The notes: generated by a model from the sequence alone, not told the origin. 64,000 nt of DNA from Thamnidium elegans (GCA_025201345.1 JAIXMG010000001.1:2604001-2668000), one strand, 5' to 3'; shown: positions 22,969 through 35,086, counted from the first letter of the stretch. Made by a program: numbers and translations.

Positions 22969-24750
22969 TTTGACTTATAAATGAAATTGGAATGAACAAA
23001 GAGATTTTTTTTCTAACATTTTCTTACTATCTAATACCTTCAAGTCCGAGGCGAAATCGGAGTTGAGTATAATTCATCCATTTCCAGCGACAGTTAGGCT
23101 ACTTCCGGGTACATAAAAAAAAAGTTTTCCGACACATTTTTTTTTAGAAGTATCCTGTGTATAGTTCTTGGGCTTTAACCCAAATATAGTAAATCATTAC
23201 AATATCGCAAGACAATAGCGAAGAGGATTAAACTGGTTTTGTTAAACTTCTTTTTAAAAAAGCGTTATTGGAGATATATATACTTTTTTGGCACTGAACC
23301 AAAGATAAAAAAAAAATGGTTGAGAGCGCGATTAATATGTGATAAAACTCACTAAAACAAAAAATAATACCCAGTTTAGGAAACCCCAGTAAAATGACAT
23401 TAGTTCCAACAGCCCAAACTCTTGGTGCAATAATACATAAATAGCCTCCAACGCATTTTCAGATGCTAAATGATGATCGTACAGCTTGTATGTATATCGC
23501 TCCACTGGTAAAGCTGAGCATTTTATTTATTTATCTTTTATGTTTGAATTAAAGTATTTTATTCTAACATGCATGAAAATTTTCCTCTTCAACTAAAGTT
23601 ACTAGAGTCTAATAGTGATTATATCACTCTGATAAAACAATACCAATTACAGATAGAAATATATCGCTTGATTTCCTGGTGCTAATTTACCGTTCTTTTT
23701 TTTTTTTTTTTTTGGACTAATTACTAAAAGACATACTTTCGGGACTATATTTAAAAGACGTAAATGTATGACATTTTAAAATAATAGTTTGTTAAAAAGC
23801 ATATTTCCAAGTATGCGAAATCATTTCTTATCTACCTGATGAAAGTCACCGGTACTTTTTTAAACTGGCTTTTTCTTATGAGGGTTTCAAATTCTGTCTT
23901 AAATCCCAACTTTCGGGGCATACACGCACAATACAGTAGCCGCTTGATTTAGTGGTCTGGAATTCGCAAAAGTTCAACCTTAAATCGAACAGCTGACGAG
24001 ATGGTTATATTTATATATTCACTGAAATAAATATTTTTTGCAAGCATCAACAATTCTAAAGTTAATATTTTCGCTTCAAACAAGTCCTTCTCTCTTAAAG
24101 ACAGACCAAAGTTGCTTAAAAGGTAAATATAGCCGTATATTCGACTAACGACGAGTCTTTCAATATTAGCAGATGTACGAATAAGAGCTACGAATATGAG
24201 CTTTATCAATAATGATACAGTACCCTTTACTCGCGAAGATATAAAGTACTGGCAATAAGGTTGAAATAATAGCCTATAACAGATCCAGCGCTTTTTGTTG
24301 CTTTACCCGCCTTGTTTCTGGATTAAATATATCTCAAGAGTAAATTAACCTTCTATTTTATCATAAATAAAAGTGACTCCCCATTTTGCCGCACTTATTT
24401 ACTCCATCTTTTTACTTCTTGTTTTTTATGTTCAATACAAAGTTATACGGTTCTTTTTAGAACAGATGGGGGGGGGGGGCGATTACTAGCCACTAGACGA
24501 TCAAGGATTGTTTTTTTATTAGAGCAACCGCCATTAAAAAAGATACACGAAAAGTAATACGTTAGGTTTTTTTTTTTTGAACGTAGTTAACAGAAAATTG
24601 ATAAACAGTTTTTTCTTTATTTTCCACAACGGGTTGTAGCGGGTGCTACATACTACAAAGACAAGTAATCATAATGAGCCGTTCACAAAAACTGTAACAA
24701 ACGGACAACTAAAAACCAAGTTTTTTCTCTTTTCTCCTCTCGAAAAAAAA
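22969..24750. other. eEF2 upstream region and intergenic DNA
   Basis: This should contain the eEF2 promoter on the minus strand. I see TATA-like strings and the imperfect palindrome TTGGGCTTTAACCCAA at about 23169. Beyond 23.3 kb there is no gene; an 86-codon minus-strand frame at 23949-24209 has no family. An 11-base G run lies at about 24469-24479. Confidence 0.45.
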
Positions 24751-24754
24751 CTTC

Positions 24755-25485
24755 AGGTCTTCGTGCTGATTCCCTTAAACTAATTAAAATTTTTCTGAAA
24801 TTCAAGACGGCAGCCAAGTCTCTACTCCATAATCTAAACTTTGTATCCTCTTCTGTAAGCACCTTAGGATCTAAACATTTTCGATTTTTGCATCTAAAAC
24901 ATTAACGCGGGTTATATATAAGCTTTTTGATTCATATAATAATAATATATTGCTTTTACCTTAAAAGTCCATGACACTTTACAGCAGTGAGTGATATCTA
25001 ACTGAGGTTGTTGTGTAACCACCTCAGATATATTTAGAGTGATATCTTGCGTTAGTTTTTAGTTAAATACCACATATGTCTCAAGTAAGAATCCTTGTAC
25101 TTTTGAATTATTATTTTGTACAACGTCACTTTGTTTGACAACTTTCCGCCATCTTGAACCTTTTTTTCAACTAAAGATAAAAATACTTTAAAAAAAATCC
25201 TTGAACAGTATATTCTTCCAAATTAAATGCAGTATTACAGCCAAGTTCTTGAATAGATATATATCTACTGAAAAGGTACGTATGTGTTACCAAAGCGTGA
25301 ACATCCGATACTAGTTTCTTCAAAACGGACACATATTCCGGCTTCCATTCAATACCAGTTACAGAAGACTTAACAGTAATAATTTTTTTATCAGCTCGTT
25401 TTGATGTATTTATCTACATGTATATATTTGAGTAAAATAATATATGTTTGAGTTCGGTTTAGTAACTTACCGTTTCACCAGACAT
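24755..25485 (-). pseudogene. decayed Fanzor-like (eukaryotic TnpB/OrfB) transposon protein
   Basis: A 5' part is readable on the minus strand: MSGET (25485-25471), an intron with a GTAAGT donor to 25414, then KKIITVKSSVTGIEWKP and LVSDVHALVTHTYLFSRYIS and a stop at 25171. One register shift lets the sequence continue to about 25,060 (EKKVQDGGKLSNKV, IIIQKYKDSYL). After a gap of about 200 bases a C-terminal part is readable at about 24,895-24,755: RCKNRKCLDP, then LWSRDLAAVLNFRKILISL. The latter combines a CxxxxC half of a zinc ribbon with an acidic residue in the RDLAAVLN motif, matching the zinc ribbon and third RuvC motif at the end of TnpB/Fanzor proteins. The middle with the other catalytic residues is deleted. 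Assignment rests on these short motifs and is tentative. Confidence 0.5.
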
Positions 25486-25838
25486 GTGAAGAAAAAACGA
25501 AGAAAAAAGAAAAAAAAATTAATCGCGTTATATTTTTTACTTGTAAAAAAATTGACGACTTTTTTTGTATTTAGTTTTACGGAATAATAAAGAAATATAA
25601 ATTACTTTGACAAATTTTTGTGATAAATAGAATTCATATATGTATAACTAAGTCATTTGGTAATAAGTGCTGTCTCAGAAGTATTAATAAACTTAACTAT
25701 TCTGATGTAATTTTTACATCTTTTTTTATTAAAAATACAAGTTTTTATACAATAAATGAATGAATCCTCTTCTATTAACGAAGGCTTACTCGCATACATT
25801 TCTCTTCGACGTAGAAGACAACAACAACAAAAAGCATT

Positions 25839-26689
25839 ATGATTACTGGTTCATCTTTTAGAACCAGATACATACGTCCTGATTTGAGCTCTTGGTCAGA
25901 TAGTAGATGCAAAAGTATGTTTCGTTTTACTTACACCGAGATAAAACGTATGTGCAGATTAATTGGATTGGAACCAATGCTAAAGTTTAACGATCTAAAT
26001 ATCAAAAGAGAATTTGCTATGGCAGTTTTTCTCGATTAATAGTAGATATGGTTGATATATTTGATATGTCAGAAGATAACGTAGGACGTACCATAAACAA
26101 ACTTTCAGATCTCTTGATGGATAACTTTAAAAATAGTCTTGAATTTGATGAAAGACAATTCAGCAAGGAGAACTTACAGCGCTTCTCCAAAAGCCATTTT
26201 CGAAATAGGTGCTTATTACTCAAATTTAGTCGGATTTATAGATGGAACAATGGCACAAACTTGCAAGAAACGGTTTAGAATGGATGGAAACACATGCATT
26301 GTGTAAAGTTCCAAACTGTTAGCACACCTGACGATATAACCAGTAACTTACATGGACCTTACAATGGAAGTAGAAACGACAGAGGAATGCTAAAACGTAA
26401 CCAATTAGTTGCAAAAATTGCGTCACATTTTGAAAAGGTATCACCTGAAAAGCGTTACATATCGTATGGCGATGAAGGCTACTCTTATATCAGATATATA
26501 AGGGCCCCATTTCCTAAAAGTTTATGCACTAGTTATCAAAAGAAGTCAAACAAAGCAATGTCAAGGGTACGAGTGTCTCCTACTCTCGAAGAGTATATTA
26601 ATGGGCTGATGATGGATACAAATCAGCTCGATATTGATGCATTACAAGATAATATTAGTGATGATGATAATATTTTATTTATTTATTGA
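25839..26689 (+). pseudogene. PIF/Harbinger (DDE_Tnp_4-type) transposase, broken
   Basis: Three segments in different registers together resemble a Harbinger transposase. The first (25839-26039) has FRFTYTEIKRMCRLIGL. The second contains NLVGFIDGTMAQTCKK, with the first catalytic Asp in FIDGT. The third has HCVKFQTVSTPDDI, LHGPYNGSRNDRGMLKRNQL with the usual [HN]D position, and YGDEGYSYIRYIRAPFP. These match the order of motifs in HARBI1-like DDE nucleases. At least two frameshifts or stops (near 26,040 and 26,270-26,310) interrupt it. The end DALQDNISDDDNILFIY is followed by its Myb-like partner on the opposite strand. Confidence 0.7.
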
Positions 26690-26699
26690 TATTTTTTAA

Positions 26700-27491
26700 A
26701 GCTTCAATTAACTCACATCCTATCTTTTTCAATTCAAGGTTGTCTTGGTGAAATTGATCAAGCTTGCAAAACTTTAGACTGATCAGTCTCTCGTTTATCC
26801 AATGATTGTTTGAAAAGAAAATCCGGATTATCAACCTCAATTGGATTATCTTCTTCTTCACCTATGACATCCTCATCACTGTTCAAAAACTTTATAATCT
26901 CTGGAGCTTTACCCTTTCCCTTACCCTCCTTCTTCTCTTCCTTTCTTTTGTTCTCGTGAGCTCTTCTACCAGCAATCGAATCTCGTTCTAATTCTCTCAT
27001 CTCCTTTTCCTTCCTGTCCAAATTGTCTTTTCTTCGCTTTTTTTTCAGCAGCACGGATACTCTTATCCTCTTCTACATAAAAATGAGCGTGGTAAGTTGC
27101 TTCTTCTTCAGGATTATTTCCTTTGTTACTGCCGAATCTTTTTCATTTTTAAATTGATCAAAAAAAGGTCTATACATGCCGATAGGCTCCACCAGCTTTT
27201 CATGAACATATTTTACAGAAACGGGATTTGCCCTCACACCCTCTTCTAAATCTTCTGCATCTACCTTATTGACAGCAGCAGTCAAGTCTGTCCATTTACG
27301 GGTTTTTTCATTGTGGAAAACCCCAAGAGCTCTGAAATCCTTGTATAATTTGAGAACTGCACTACGTCGACGGGATGTGTAATATACAAAACACTTCTAA
27401 GGATAATACACGATAAGGGCTGTTTACTTGGGCTAGTTGGTTTCTTTTGTAGACCACCGTGGTGTCGCATATTTAACTTTACAGATACCAA
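26700..27491 (-). pseudogene. Harbinger Myb/SANT-like accessory protein, broken
   Basis: On the minus strand, RRRSAVLKLYKDFRALGVFH, TRKWTDLTAAVNKVD, VHEKLVEPIGMYRPFFDQF and a long charged coiled-coil-like region (KDNLDRKEKEMRELERDS) can be read across two or three registers. PIF/Harbinger elements carry a second gene for a Myb/SANT-like DNA-binding protein that assists transposase import and binding. This arrangement, convergent with the transposase and about 10 bp away, fits that. Breaks near 27,055-27,075 and 27,285-27,300 show decay. I could not find matching terminal inverted repeats. Confidence 0.6.
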
Positions 27492-27960
27492 AATATTTTA
27501 TCCTAATTATCCTATAAGCACACCTAAAAATAAAGTTAAGCACCTATCAAAATTTTCCCGAGATTCGTGTTACATGTAGGCTTATGAACAAAAAAAAAGT
27601 ATAAACTGGGCTTAAATGTAAAATAATAGCTTTTTATTTTTTTTAAAAAAAAGTACATTGTAATTGCTATATTGATAAAGTACTGTCAGTTTAATTTTAC
27701 ACTAGATACTTAGTTTATAAAGAATGTCAAATAAAGCCATTGTGTAAAATAAATACGCAGCGAAGTATTACAAATAAATTGTACATTGTACTCTTAAAGT
27801 GAAACGATGATCACTGGCTATTGGTTACGGATTTTAAATACCCAGAAAAAAAGTTTTAACTGTAAAAAGGCTTTTTTTTTTCTTTCTTTCTTTCAAATAT
27901 AATTCTTTGCCCTTTCCTTTATATATAATAACTACAAATAATAATAATAATAATAATATA
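27492..27960. other. intergenic, promoter of the sugar transporter
   Basis: No gene is seen. The region ends in a CTTT-rich stretch and a run of AAT repeats directly before the ATG at 27961. Confidence 0.5.
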
Positions 27961-28047
27961 ATGTCAGTGTATCAACAATCACGGCGGACGTTTGGTAACA
28001 AGAGTGTTTTACCTACTTCAAACGACACAGACTCAAAAAACCTGAGT

Positions 28048-28082
<35 letters not shown>

Positions 28083-29141
28083 ACCGTTCAGGTCATCTCA
28101 TCATCTAGTTACTTATACACTTTTTGATTAGGTCAAGCAGTTCTTTTCGGTTTAACTCGAAAGCAGCTGTCACTGATTGTGTTGGTAGTTCAAAATAGTA
28201 CACTTGTATTGATGATGAGGTATTCACGCATTGTGCAAAAACCGGGACAAACCATGTATATTGCTTCAACAGCAGTGTTTTTAGCAGAGGTATTAAAAAT
28301 TATTGCATGCCTAGTAGTCATGCGACATCAACAAGGTAGCTGGGATAGGTTTAGTACAATGGTTAGAAGAGAGATATTAGGGAAACCTAGCGAAACACTC
28401 AAAATGCTTATTCCATCTGGTCTTTACGCACTTCAAAATAATTTATTATATGTTGCATTAAGTAATTTAGAGGCAGCAACATTCCAAGTAACTTATCAAA
28501 TGAAAATCATGTCAACAGCTATATTCAGTGTTGCTTTACTGGGAAGAAGTTTAACTCGAGATAAATGGTTAGCTTTGTTACTATTAATGATTGGTGTCAC
28601 ACTCGTTCAATCTCAAAGTATGTCGTCTTCTAGTACAACATCGAAAGTGGAAGATATTTTATTGGCACCTCAAAACCCTTTTATTGGTTTAATGGCAGTT
28701 ATTACAAGTTGTATTTCGTCTGGTTTTGCTGGCTGTTATTTTGAAAAGATTTTAAAGACATCAGATACTTCAATGTGGGTACGTAATATTCAATTGGGAA
28801 TATCAGGAGCCTTATTTTCGCTGGTCGGGATGCTGGCTTATGATATACAACCTATCATGGAAGGTGGTTTGTTACAAGGTTACAATTGGCTTACTTGGGT
28901 TGTTGTTGCTAATCAAGCATTAGGCGGTTTATTGGTTGCTATAGTTGTAAAATATGCTGATAATATTTTAAAAGGCTTTGCTACAAGTTTGTCGATCATT
29001 GTGTCTGGTGTAATCAGTATTTACTTATTTGGTTTTCAACCTTCTGGTGTCTTTATCGTTGGTGCATTTATTGTCATGTCTTCGTCCTACCTCTACGGTC
29101 TGGATTTTTCAAAACGATTTGCTCGTGTAAAACCACTTTAA
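27961..29141 (+). CDS. nucleotide-sugar transporter, SLC35A family (UDP-Gal/UDP-GlcNAc type)
   Basis: There are two exons, 27961-28045 and 28132-29141, coding for 364 aa. The protein is a polytopic membrane protein with about ten hydrophobic helices. Family motifs include VQNSTLVLMMRYSR near the first helix, LKMLIPSGLYALQNNLLYVALSNLEAATFQVTYQMKI split over helices 3-4, and NPFIGLMAVITSCISSGFAGCYFEKILK. The end has KYADNILKGFATSLSIIVSG. These are hallmarks of SLC35A transporters, which exchange UDP-sugars for UMP across the Golgi membrane. In fungi UDP-GlcNAc and UDP-Gal carriers are hard to tell apart by sequence, so the substrate is left open. The intron contains a run of about 30 A right after the GTAAGT donor. 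Confidence 0.88.
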
Positions 29142-30267
29142 GCGGAAAAGAGAGAGAGAGAGAGAAAGAGAGAATATACACCCTACTTTTTTTTCGTCTT
29201 TTTTATAACAATAATACTAAATAATAATAATATATCAAATCCTTTTTTATTCTTCACTGCTTTTTTTTGTAAATAATAATAAAAAAACACACATACATTT
29301 TATTTTTAGCATCAATTTGTGCTACATGGGACAACAGGGAAAAAACTTTCTAACTGCTGATTGTACAACAAATTGCTGATTACTTGATTACTTACAACAC
29401 ACGAACCATGAATTATTCCCACAGCAAATTCTATTAATACACCTCTCTTAACTCTTCTGACCGTCAATAATAGACGGCGTGCTGTAGATGTTTATAGTAT
29501 AGTCGCCATATATACTCCTGTTTATTGTATCTCTTCGCTCATATAGCTCATGCTCTAACTCAAATGTAAGTATCAGCCAAAGTTTAACACTGATATTTCA
29601 AGATGATTATTAATATCTTTATTTAAAACTGCTTTCATTTGTCTCTAGTTCGCCTGACTGCTTGATAAAAAATTCTTACGTAAGCCATTACTTATCACTG
29701 ATGTTACAATCGGTTTTTTTTTGTTTTGATAGCCGTTTCCAAAACCAATGGTTTAAATATTTAACATTGGTATGAATGGATAGCTAACGATTTTAATGTT
29801 TATATAGGGCGAACGACAAATTAAAAAATAATGAGAATAAAGTGTATTAGTCTCATTTATAGTTTGCAGTATATTCGTAAATGTTAAGTGTGTTATAATT
29901 ATATCCGAGTTTAAGCCTCCAAAGAAAACCTCAATAATGGTAAAACTTGAAAGGCAGATACGTATTACATACAACGATCTAGTGATAAATTGAGATACTA
30001 ACCCTATCGTTTGTCAGCGTTTGTCATGGATCTAATTTCACCTAAACTATACCGACAGATCAAGCTCTCTAAACTGGATATACTCCGTAACTTCGACCAT
30101 CACTGAACCCTTTTTCACGATACCATTTAGCTTAATGCAGAATAAGTGTATTAAATAAAAACACCGCACAGAACTTTTTTTGTGACTGAAATGATTTTTA
30201 AACATATAAAAAAATATACTGCGGTTCTTTTTTATTTTATTTTCTTTCTATTCTTTTAGTAAATATA
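29142..30267. other. intergenic, 1.1 kb, no gene seen
   Basis: This starts with AG repeats in the 3' region of the transporter gene and ends in the T-rich leader of the XPB gene. A short inverted repeat (CCGTC-AATAATA-GACGG) lies at about 29461-29477. No coding signal is seen on either strand. Confidence 0.5.
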
Positions 30268-32945
30268 ATGAGCAAAAGAAGAATCGATGGTAGTTTTAAA
30301 AAAAATCTACAGTAGATAATAAACTTTTTTTGATAACTCATAAATAACTCATAGAAATCAACAGTGACGAAGAAGATAGTGATATTCAATTAGACGATAC
30401 TTTACAATCAAAGCTTTATGGTATGTACACATAATGTATACCGGGTTTTTTTTTGTTAGCTCATATTTTCCCTTAGTTCCAAAGAATGCCAATCTTGAAA
30501 TAAACTCTTTAAAAAACACAGAACATGAAACCAACAAATCCGATTTTATTTCACACATCTTCGGTCGTGAAGATTATACCAACCTACCTTTAAAGAAAGA
30601 TCATGCTTCAAGACCTTTATGGATCAGTCCAGAAGATGGTCATATTATTCTTGAAGGCTTTTCAGCTATTGCAGAACAAGCACAAGATTTCTTGGTTGCT
30701 ATTAGTGAACCTGTTAGTCGGTAATGCCAAAAAAAAAAAACAAAACTTTTTGCAAAATAGAAGTAATAACACTTTTTTTTTTTTTAGTCCTGCACATATT
30801 CATGAATATAAATTAACACCTTATTCACTTTATGCTGCTGTATCGGTTGGCTTAGAAACAGAAGATATTATTGAGGTTTTGAATCGTCTTTGTAAAGTAC
30901 CTGTTCCTGATTCAATCACACAATTTATTAGACAGTGTACATTATCTTACGGCAAAGTAAAACTTGTCTTGAAGCACAATCGTTATTTCGTTGAATCTTC
31001 TCATCCAGAGACATTACAAATGTTGTTAAAAGACCCTATTATTAATTCAGGACGTATTGTACGTGATGAGAATGATTTAATCATTAGCGCTCCAGCTGGT
31101 GCATCTGCTCTTCTGGTCACTTCTAAACCTACTGGTAAAGATTTAAGTATTCCTGGTATTGCTAAAATCAAAGAAGTGGATGAAGGTAGTATCGAAAAGA
31201 TTAAGGAATTAACCGCTGAAGAAGAAGAACGTAAAAAAGAAGAAGCGAAATATTTTGGTGCAGTTGTAGGTATTGACAAAGAAGATGAAGAAGATGATTT
31301 TGGTGGTGAGCAAGTACATTCATTTGAAATTGCAGCAGAGCATGTTGAAAATATCAAAAAGAGATGTAATGATATTGATTATCCTATGTTGGAAGAGTAT
31401 GATTTCCGTAACGATACACTTAACGCAAACCTTGAAATTGATCTTAAACCTACTACAACTATTCGTCCTTATCAAGAAAAGAGTCTTTCTAAAATGTTTG
31501 GTAATGGTCGTGCTAGATCTGGTATTATTGTGTTGCCTTGTGGTGCGGGTAAAACTTTAGTTGGTATAACTGCAGCATGTACTATTAAAAAGAGTTGTCT
31601 TGTATTATGTACATCTTCTGTATCTGTAATGCAGTGGAAACAACAATTTTTACAATGGAGTAGTGTTAAAGAGAATCAAGTAGCAGTATTTACATCGGAT
31701 TGTAAAGAAAAGTTTTCAGGTGCTTCAGGTATTGTTATCTCCACTTATTCTATGGTAGCTAATAAGCGTAAACGTTCTTATGATGCACAAAAAATGATGG
31801 AGTTTTTAGAATCAAGAGAATGGGGTTTCTTACTTTTAGATGAAGTCCATGTTGTGCCAGCCAATATGTTCCGTACAGTAGTTACTACAATTGCAGCACA
31901 TGCAAAATTAGGTTTAACGGCTACATTAGTACGTGAAGATGAAAAGATTGATGATCTTAATTTCTTGATTGGACCTAAATTATATGAAGCAAATTGGATG
32001 GATTTGGCTAGTCGTGGTCATATTGCTAATGTTCAGTGTGCAGAAGTATGGTGCCCAATGACACCTGAATTTTACAAGGAATATTTGTATGAAAATTCTC
32101 GTAAGCGTACATTACTTTATGTCATGAATCCAAAGAAATTCCAAGCTTGCCAATATTTAATTGGTTACCATGAAAGACGTGGTGATAAGATTATTGTATT
32201 TTCTGATAATGTTTATGCACTGATTGAATATGCAAAGAAATTAGGAAAACCTTATATTTATGGTGGTACAGGTCAACAAGAACGTATGCGTATTTTACAG
32301 AATTTCCAATACAATCCTGCTGTCAGTACCATCTTTTTATCTAAAGTTGGTGACACAAGTATTGATTTACCCGAAGCTACTTGCTTAATTCAAATCTCTT
32401 CCCATTATGGTTCTAGACGTCAAGAAGCTCAACGTTTAGGTCGTATCTTGAGAGCAAAAAGACGTAATGATGAAGGTTTCAATGCTTTCTTTTATTCTCT
32501 TGTTTCTCGTGATACTCAAGAAATGTATTATTCTACTAAACGTCAACAGTTTTTAATCGATCAGGGTTATGCTTTTAAAGTAATTACAAATTTGGAAGGT
32601 ATGGATAGTGATCCCAATATTGTCTTTAGAACTCATCAAGAACAAATGGATCTCTTAAAGGCTGTGTTATTAACCAATGATACTGATTTGAGAGACGAAG
32701 AGTTGATTAATGTCGATGATGTTGGTAAAATCACTGATCGTAAGGTCGCTGCCAAGAATCGTACTTCGGGTTTGGTAAAGAGACAAGTCACTAGTACCAA
32801 AACATTGGCTGGTGGTGATAATATGGCTTACCTTGAATACAATCGTAATTCAGGTGGTCAATTCTCTGGCCGTGGTCGTGGTAACGGCGGAGCTCCTCCC
32901 AAAGAACATCATAACCTTTTCAAGAAATTTATGGGTAGAAAGTAA
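30268..32945 (+). CDS. SSL2: TFIIH helicase subunit XPB/Ssl2 (3'-5' DNA translocase)
   Basis: There are four exons, 30268-30289, 30355-30420, 30477-30720 and 30788-32945, coding for 829 aa, a normal size for fungal XPB. The helicase core shows Walker [12 protein letters not shown] near residue 364, DEVH near 461, [10 protein letters not shown] with the XPB-specific RED motif, and motif [14 protein letters not shown]. The N-terminal damage-recognition-like part has [14 protein letters not shown] and [22 protein letters not shown] across an exon joint. XPB is the ATP-driven translocase of TFIIH; it opens promoters for RNA polymerase II and DNA around lesions in nucleotide excision repair. The C-terminus ends FKKFMGRK after a Gly/Arg-rich stretch. 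The first three exons are tiny and end in phase 1 or 2. Confidence 0.95.
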
Positions 32946-33096
32946 ATACATTATACATACAAAAAAAAACATCTCATTATACATATAAATTAAAGGAACC
33001 ATTATTAAAAATAACATGTATTGTTTATATGAGATTCATTGTCTTTTATATTTGTATATAAATACTCGGATTCTCTGTAATTATAATTCCATAAAA

Positions 33097-33255
33097 ATGC
33101 TTTCTCTTTTTCGACTCAATCTGATAGTACTTGTCTTTATCCTCTGCTTACTTGGTCTGCACCATGAACCAACAAAAACTTTTACCATTTATAATATCTC
33201 CAAGCCGTTAAGACCTCGAAATATATACCCATCATCCTTTGAAAGCGTAGCTTAA
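33097..33255 (+). CDS. small ORF, 52 aa, signal-peptide-like
   Basis: A frame from the ATG at 33097 to the TAA at 33255 starts MLSLFRLNLIVLVFILCLLG, a textbook signal sequence. It continues with a short basic/polar tail (KPLRPRNIYPSSFESVA). A longer version could begin at 33016. It sits between XPB and the proteasome gene on the same strand. I recognise no family. It may be a secreted peptide gene or a chance frame in the 3' region of XPB. Confidence 0.3.
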   Translation: MLSLFRLNLIVLVFILCLLGLHHEPTKTFTIYNISKPLRPRNIYPSSFESVA

Positions 33256-33486
33256 CGAAACTAAAGAGTTTTGTTGATACAGGAAACAATATCAGACCTT
33301 AAATAAAAAATGCTTTTAAACCAATCAATTCAAAAAGACTCCGCTATTACGAGTTGGGAGGTGGTGATGACGTTGTTAAAAAGCGTCGAAGGACGCGTAT
33401 TAATCTTTTTTTTTTTATTCGTATATTTTATATTCCTTTTTATTTTTACTTTTTTTTATATATATATTTTTAAGAACTAGTTCAAA

Positions 33487-34594
33487 ATGTCTGGATACGA
33501 TCGTGCTTTAACCGTCTTTTCACCTGATGGTCATTTATTTCAAGTAGAGTACGCTTCTGAAGCTGTTAGAAAGGGTACCTGTGCTGTATGTAGTTTATTA
33601 TTCGACAACCATTTTTTTTTCTTGTTGTATATACTTATACTCTATATATATATATAGGTTGGTGTACGTGGACAAAACGTTGTTGTTCTCGGTGTTGAAA
33701 AGAAGTCTGTTTTAAAATTACAAGACGCTAGAACTGTTCGCAAGATTTGTATGCTTGATGATCATATTTGCATGGCTTTTGCCGGTTAGTTTCTCTTTTT
33801 CTTTCTTTTTCTTTTCTCTAGATAGCTAACTCTTTTAGTTTAGGTTTAACCGCTGATGCCCGTGTTTTAATCAATAAGGCTAGAACTGAATGTCAAAGTC
33901 ATCGTTTAACTGTAGAGGATCCTGCATCTGTTGAATATATTACGCGCCATATTGCTCAAGTACAACAAGTAAGAGAAAGAAAAAAGCAAGGAAAAATATA
34001 AAGGAAATACTGATGTAAACATTTTATTTTCATTAGAAATATACTCAAAGTGGTGGTGTTCGTCCCTTTGGTATTTCAACATTAATTGTCGGTTTTGACA
34101 ACAAGCAGCCCAAGTTATATACAACTGAACCCTCTGGTATTTATACTGCTTGGAAGGTAAAAAAAAAAGAAAAAAAGAAGAGGATTTTAATGCAAATTAT
34201 AAGAGAGAAAGAGAAACTTATATGTATATTTATATTTTAGGCCAATGCTATCGGTAGAAGTTCCAAGACTGTTCGTGAATTTTTAGAAAAGAATTATAAT
34301 GATGAAATGAATGAAAATGAAACTATCAAGTTAGCCATCAAGTCTTTATTGGAGGTTGTTCAAACTGGTGCTAAAAATATTGAGATTGCTGTCATGACAT
34401 CTGATAGCACTGTTAAGGTAAACATATATAACTTTTTTTTTTTTCTTGATTGTGTAATTGATATTTTTATTATTATTATATAGCGCTTAGAACAAGATGA
34501 AGTCGAAAGTGTTGTTGCTGAGATTGAGAAGGAAAAGGAAGAAGAAGCTGAGAAGAAGAAGAAGAAGCCTTCTGTAGCTTCTGGAAGCAGTTAA
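33487..34594 (+). CDS. PRE6: 20S proteasome subunit alpha4
   Basis: There are six exons, 33487-33585, 33658-33784, 33844-33968, 34037-34156, 34241-34417 and 34484-34594, coding for 252 aa. The protein begins [20 protein letters not shown], the standard proteasome alpha signature, continues with [18 protein letters not shown] and has [33 protein letters not shown] and [14 protein letters not shown] segments match alpha4 (yeast Pre6, human PSMA7) better than other alphas. The basic KKKKKPS tail is also typical. It forms part of the outer alpha ring that gates the 20S core. Five introns in a 759-nt coding sequence make this one of the most interrupted genes in the window. Confidence 0.93.
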
Positions 34595-34810
34595 ATTAAT
34601 CATTGAAAATATTAAAAAAAAAGAAAAAGGTGTTCCTGTAAAAATAAAAAACATGATTAAAAAAAAACTTTAAAAAGGGAAAAGAGTCTCACAACGTTAG
34701 GTTAAAAAAAAAAAATTGGCCGTATTTTTACTTGAAAGTAAAAGGTTTTTAAAAGATATAAAATAGCAATCTTACTTTTGAATCAGTAACAAAATTATCA
34801 AACTATAAGT

Positions 34811-35086
34811 ATGAAACCGGTCGTATTGATATCAGAAAATGGAGAAGAGTTTAATTTGCTCGCCTCTCAAGAAAGTATCGATAAATTAGTTGCAAATCAA
34901 CCATTCCATGTCACAGCTATACGACGATTATATGCAGGTAAGTACTGACGCTCATTATGAGCAAATAATTCTTCTAGCTGCAATGCATCTGTCTTTCTTA
35001 TATGAAGTCAGATAGATGTCGTTCCTGAGTTGGAGCTTGTTATCAATAACTTACTCGACTTTTCCCCTGAATATTACATCGAATAG
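34811..35086 (+). CDS. small spliced gene, 65 aa, unknown
   Basis: There are two exons, 34811-34937 and 35016-35086, joined by a 78-nt intron with a GTAAGT donor, CTGAC branch-like element and TAG acceptor. The product, 65 aa, starts MKPVVLISENGEEFNLLA and continues PFHVTAIRRLYA|DVVPELELVINNLLDFSPEYY. The two parts make one amphipathic, protein-like sequence only with this splice, which supports the model; other acceptors give immediate stops. It is acidic and appears soluble. I cannot name a family. A TATA-like string (AAAAGATATAAAATAG) lies about 60 bases upstream of the ATG. Confidence 0.5.
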
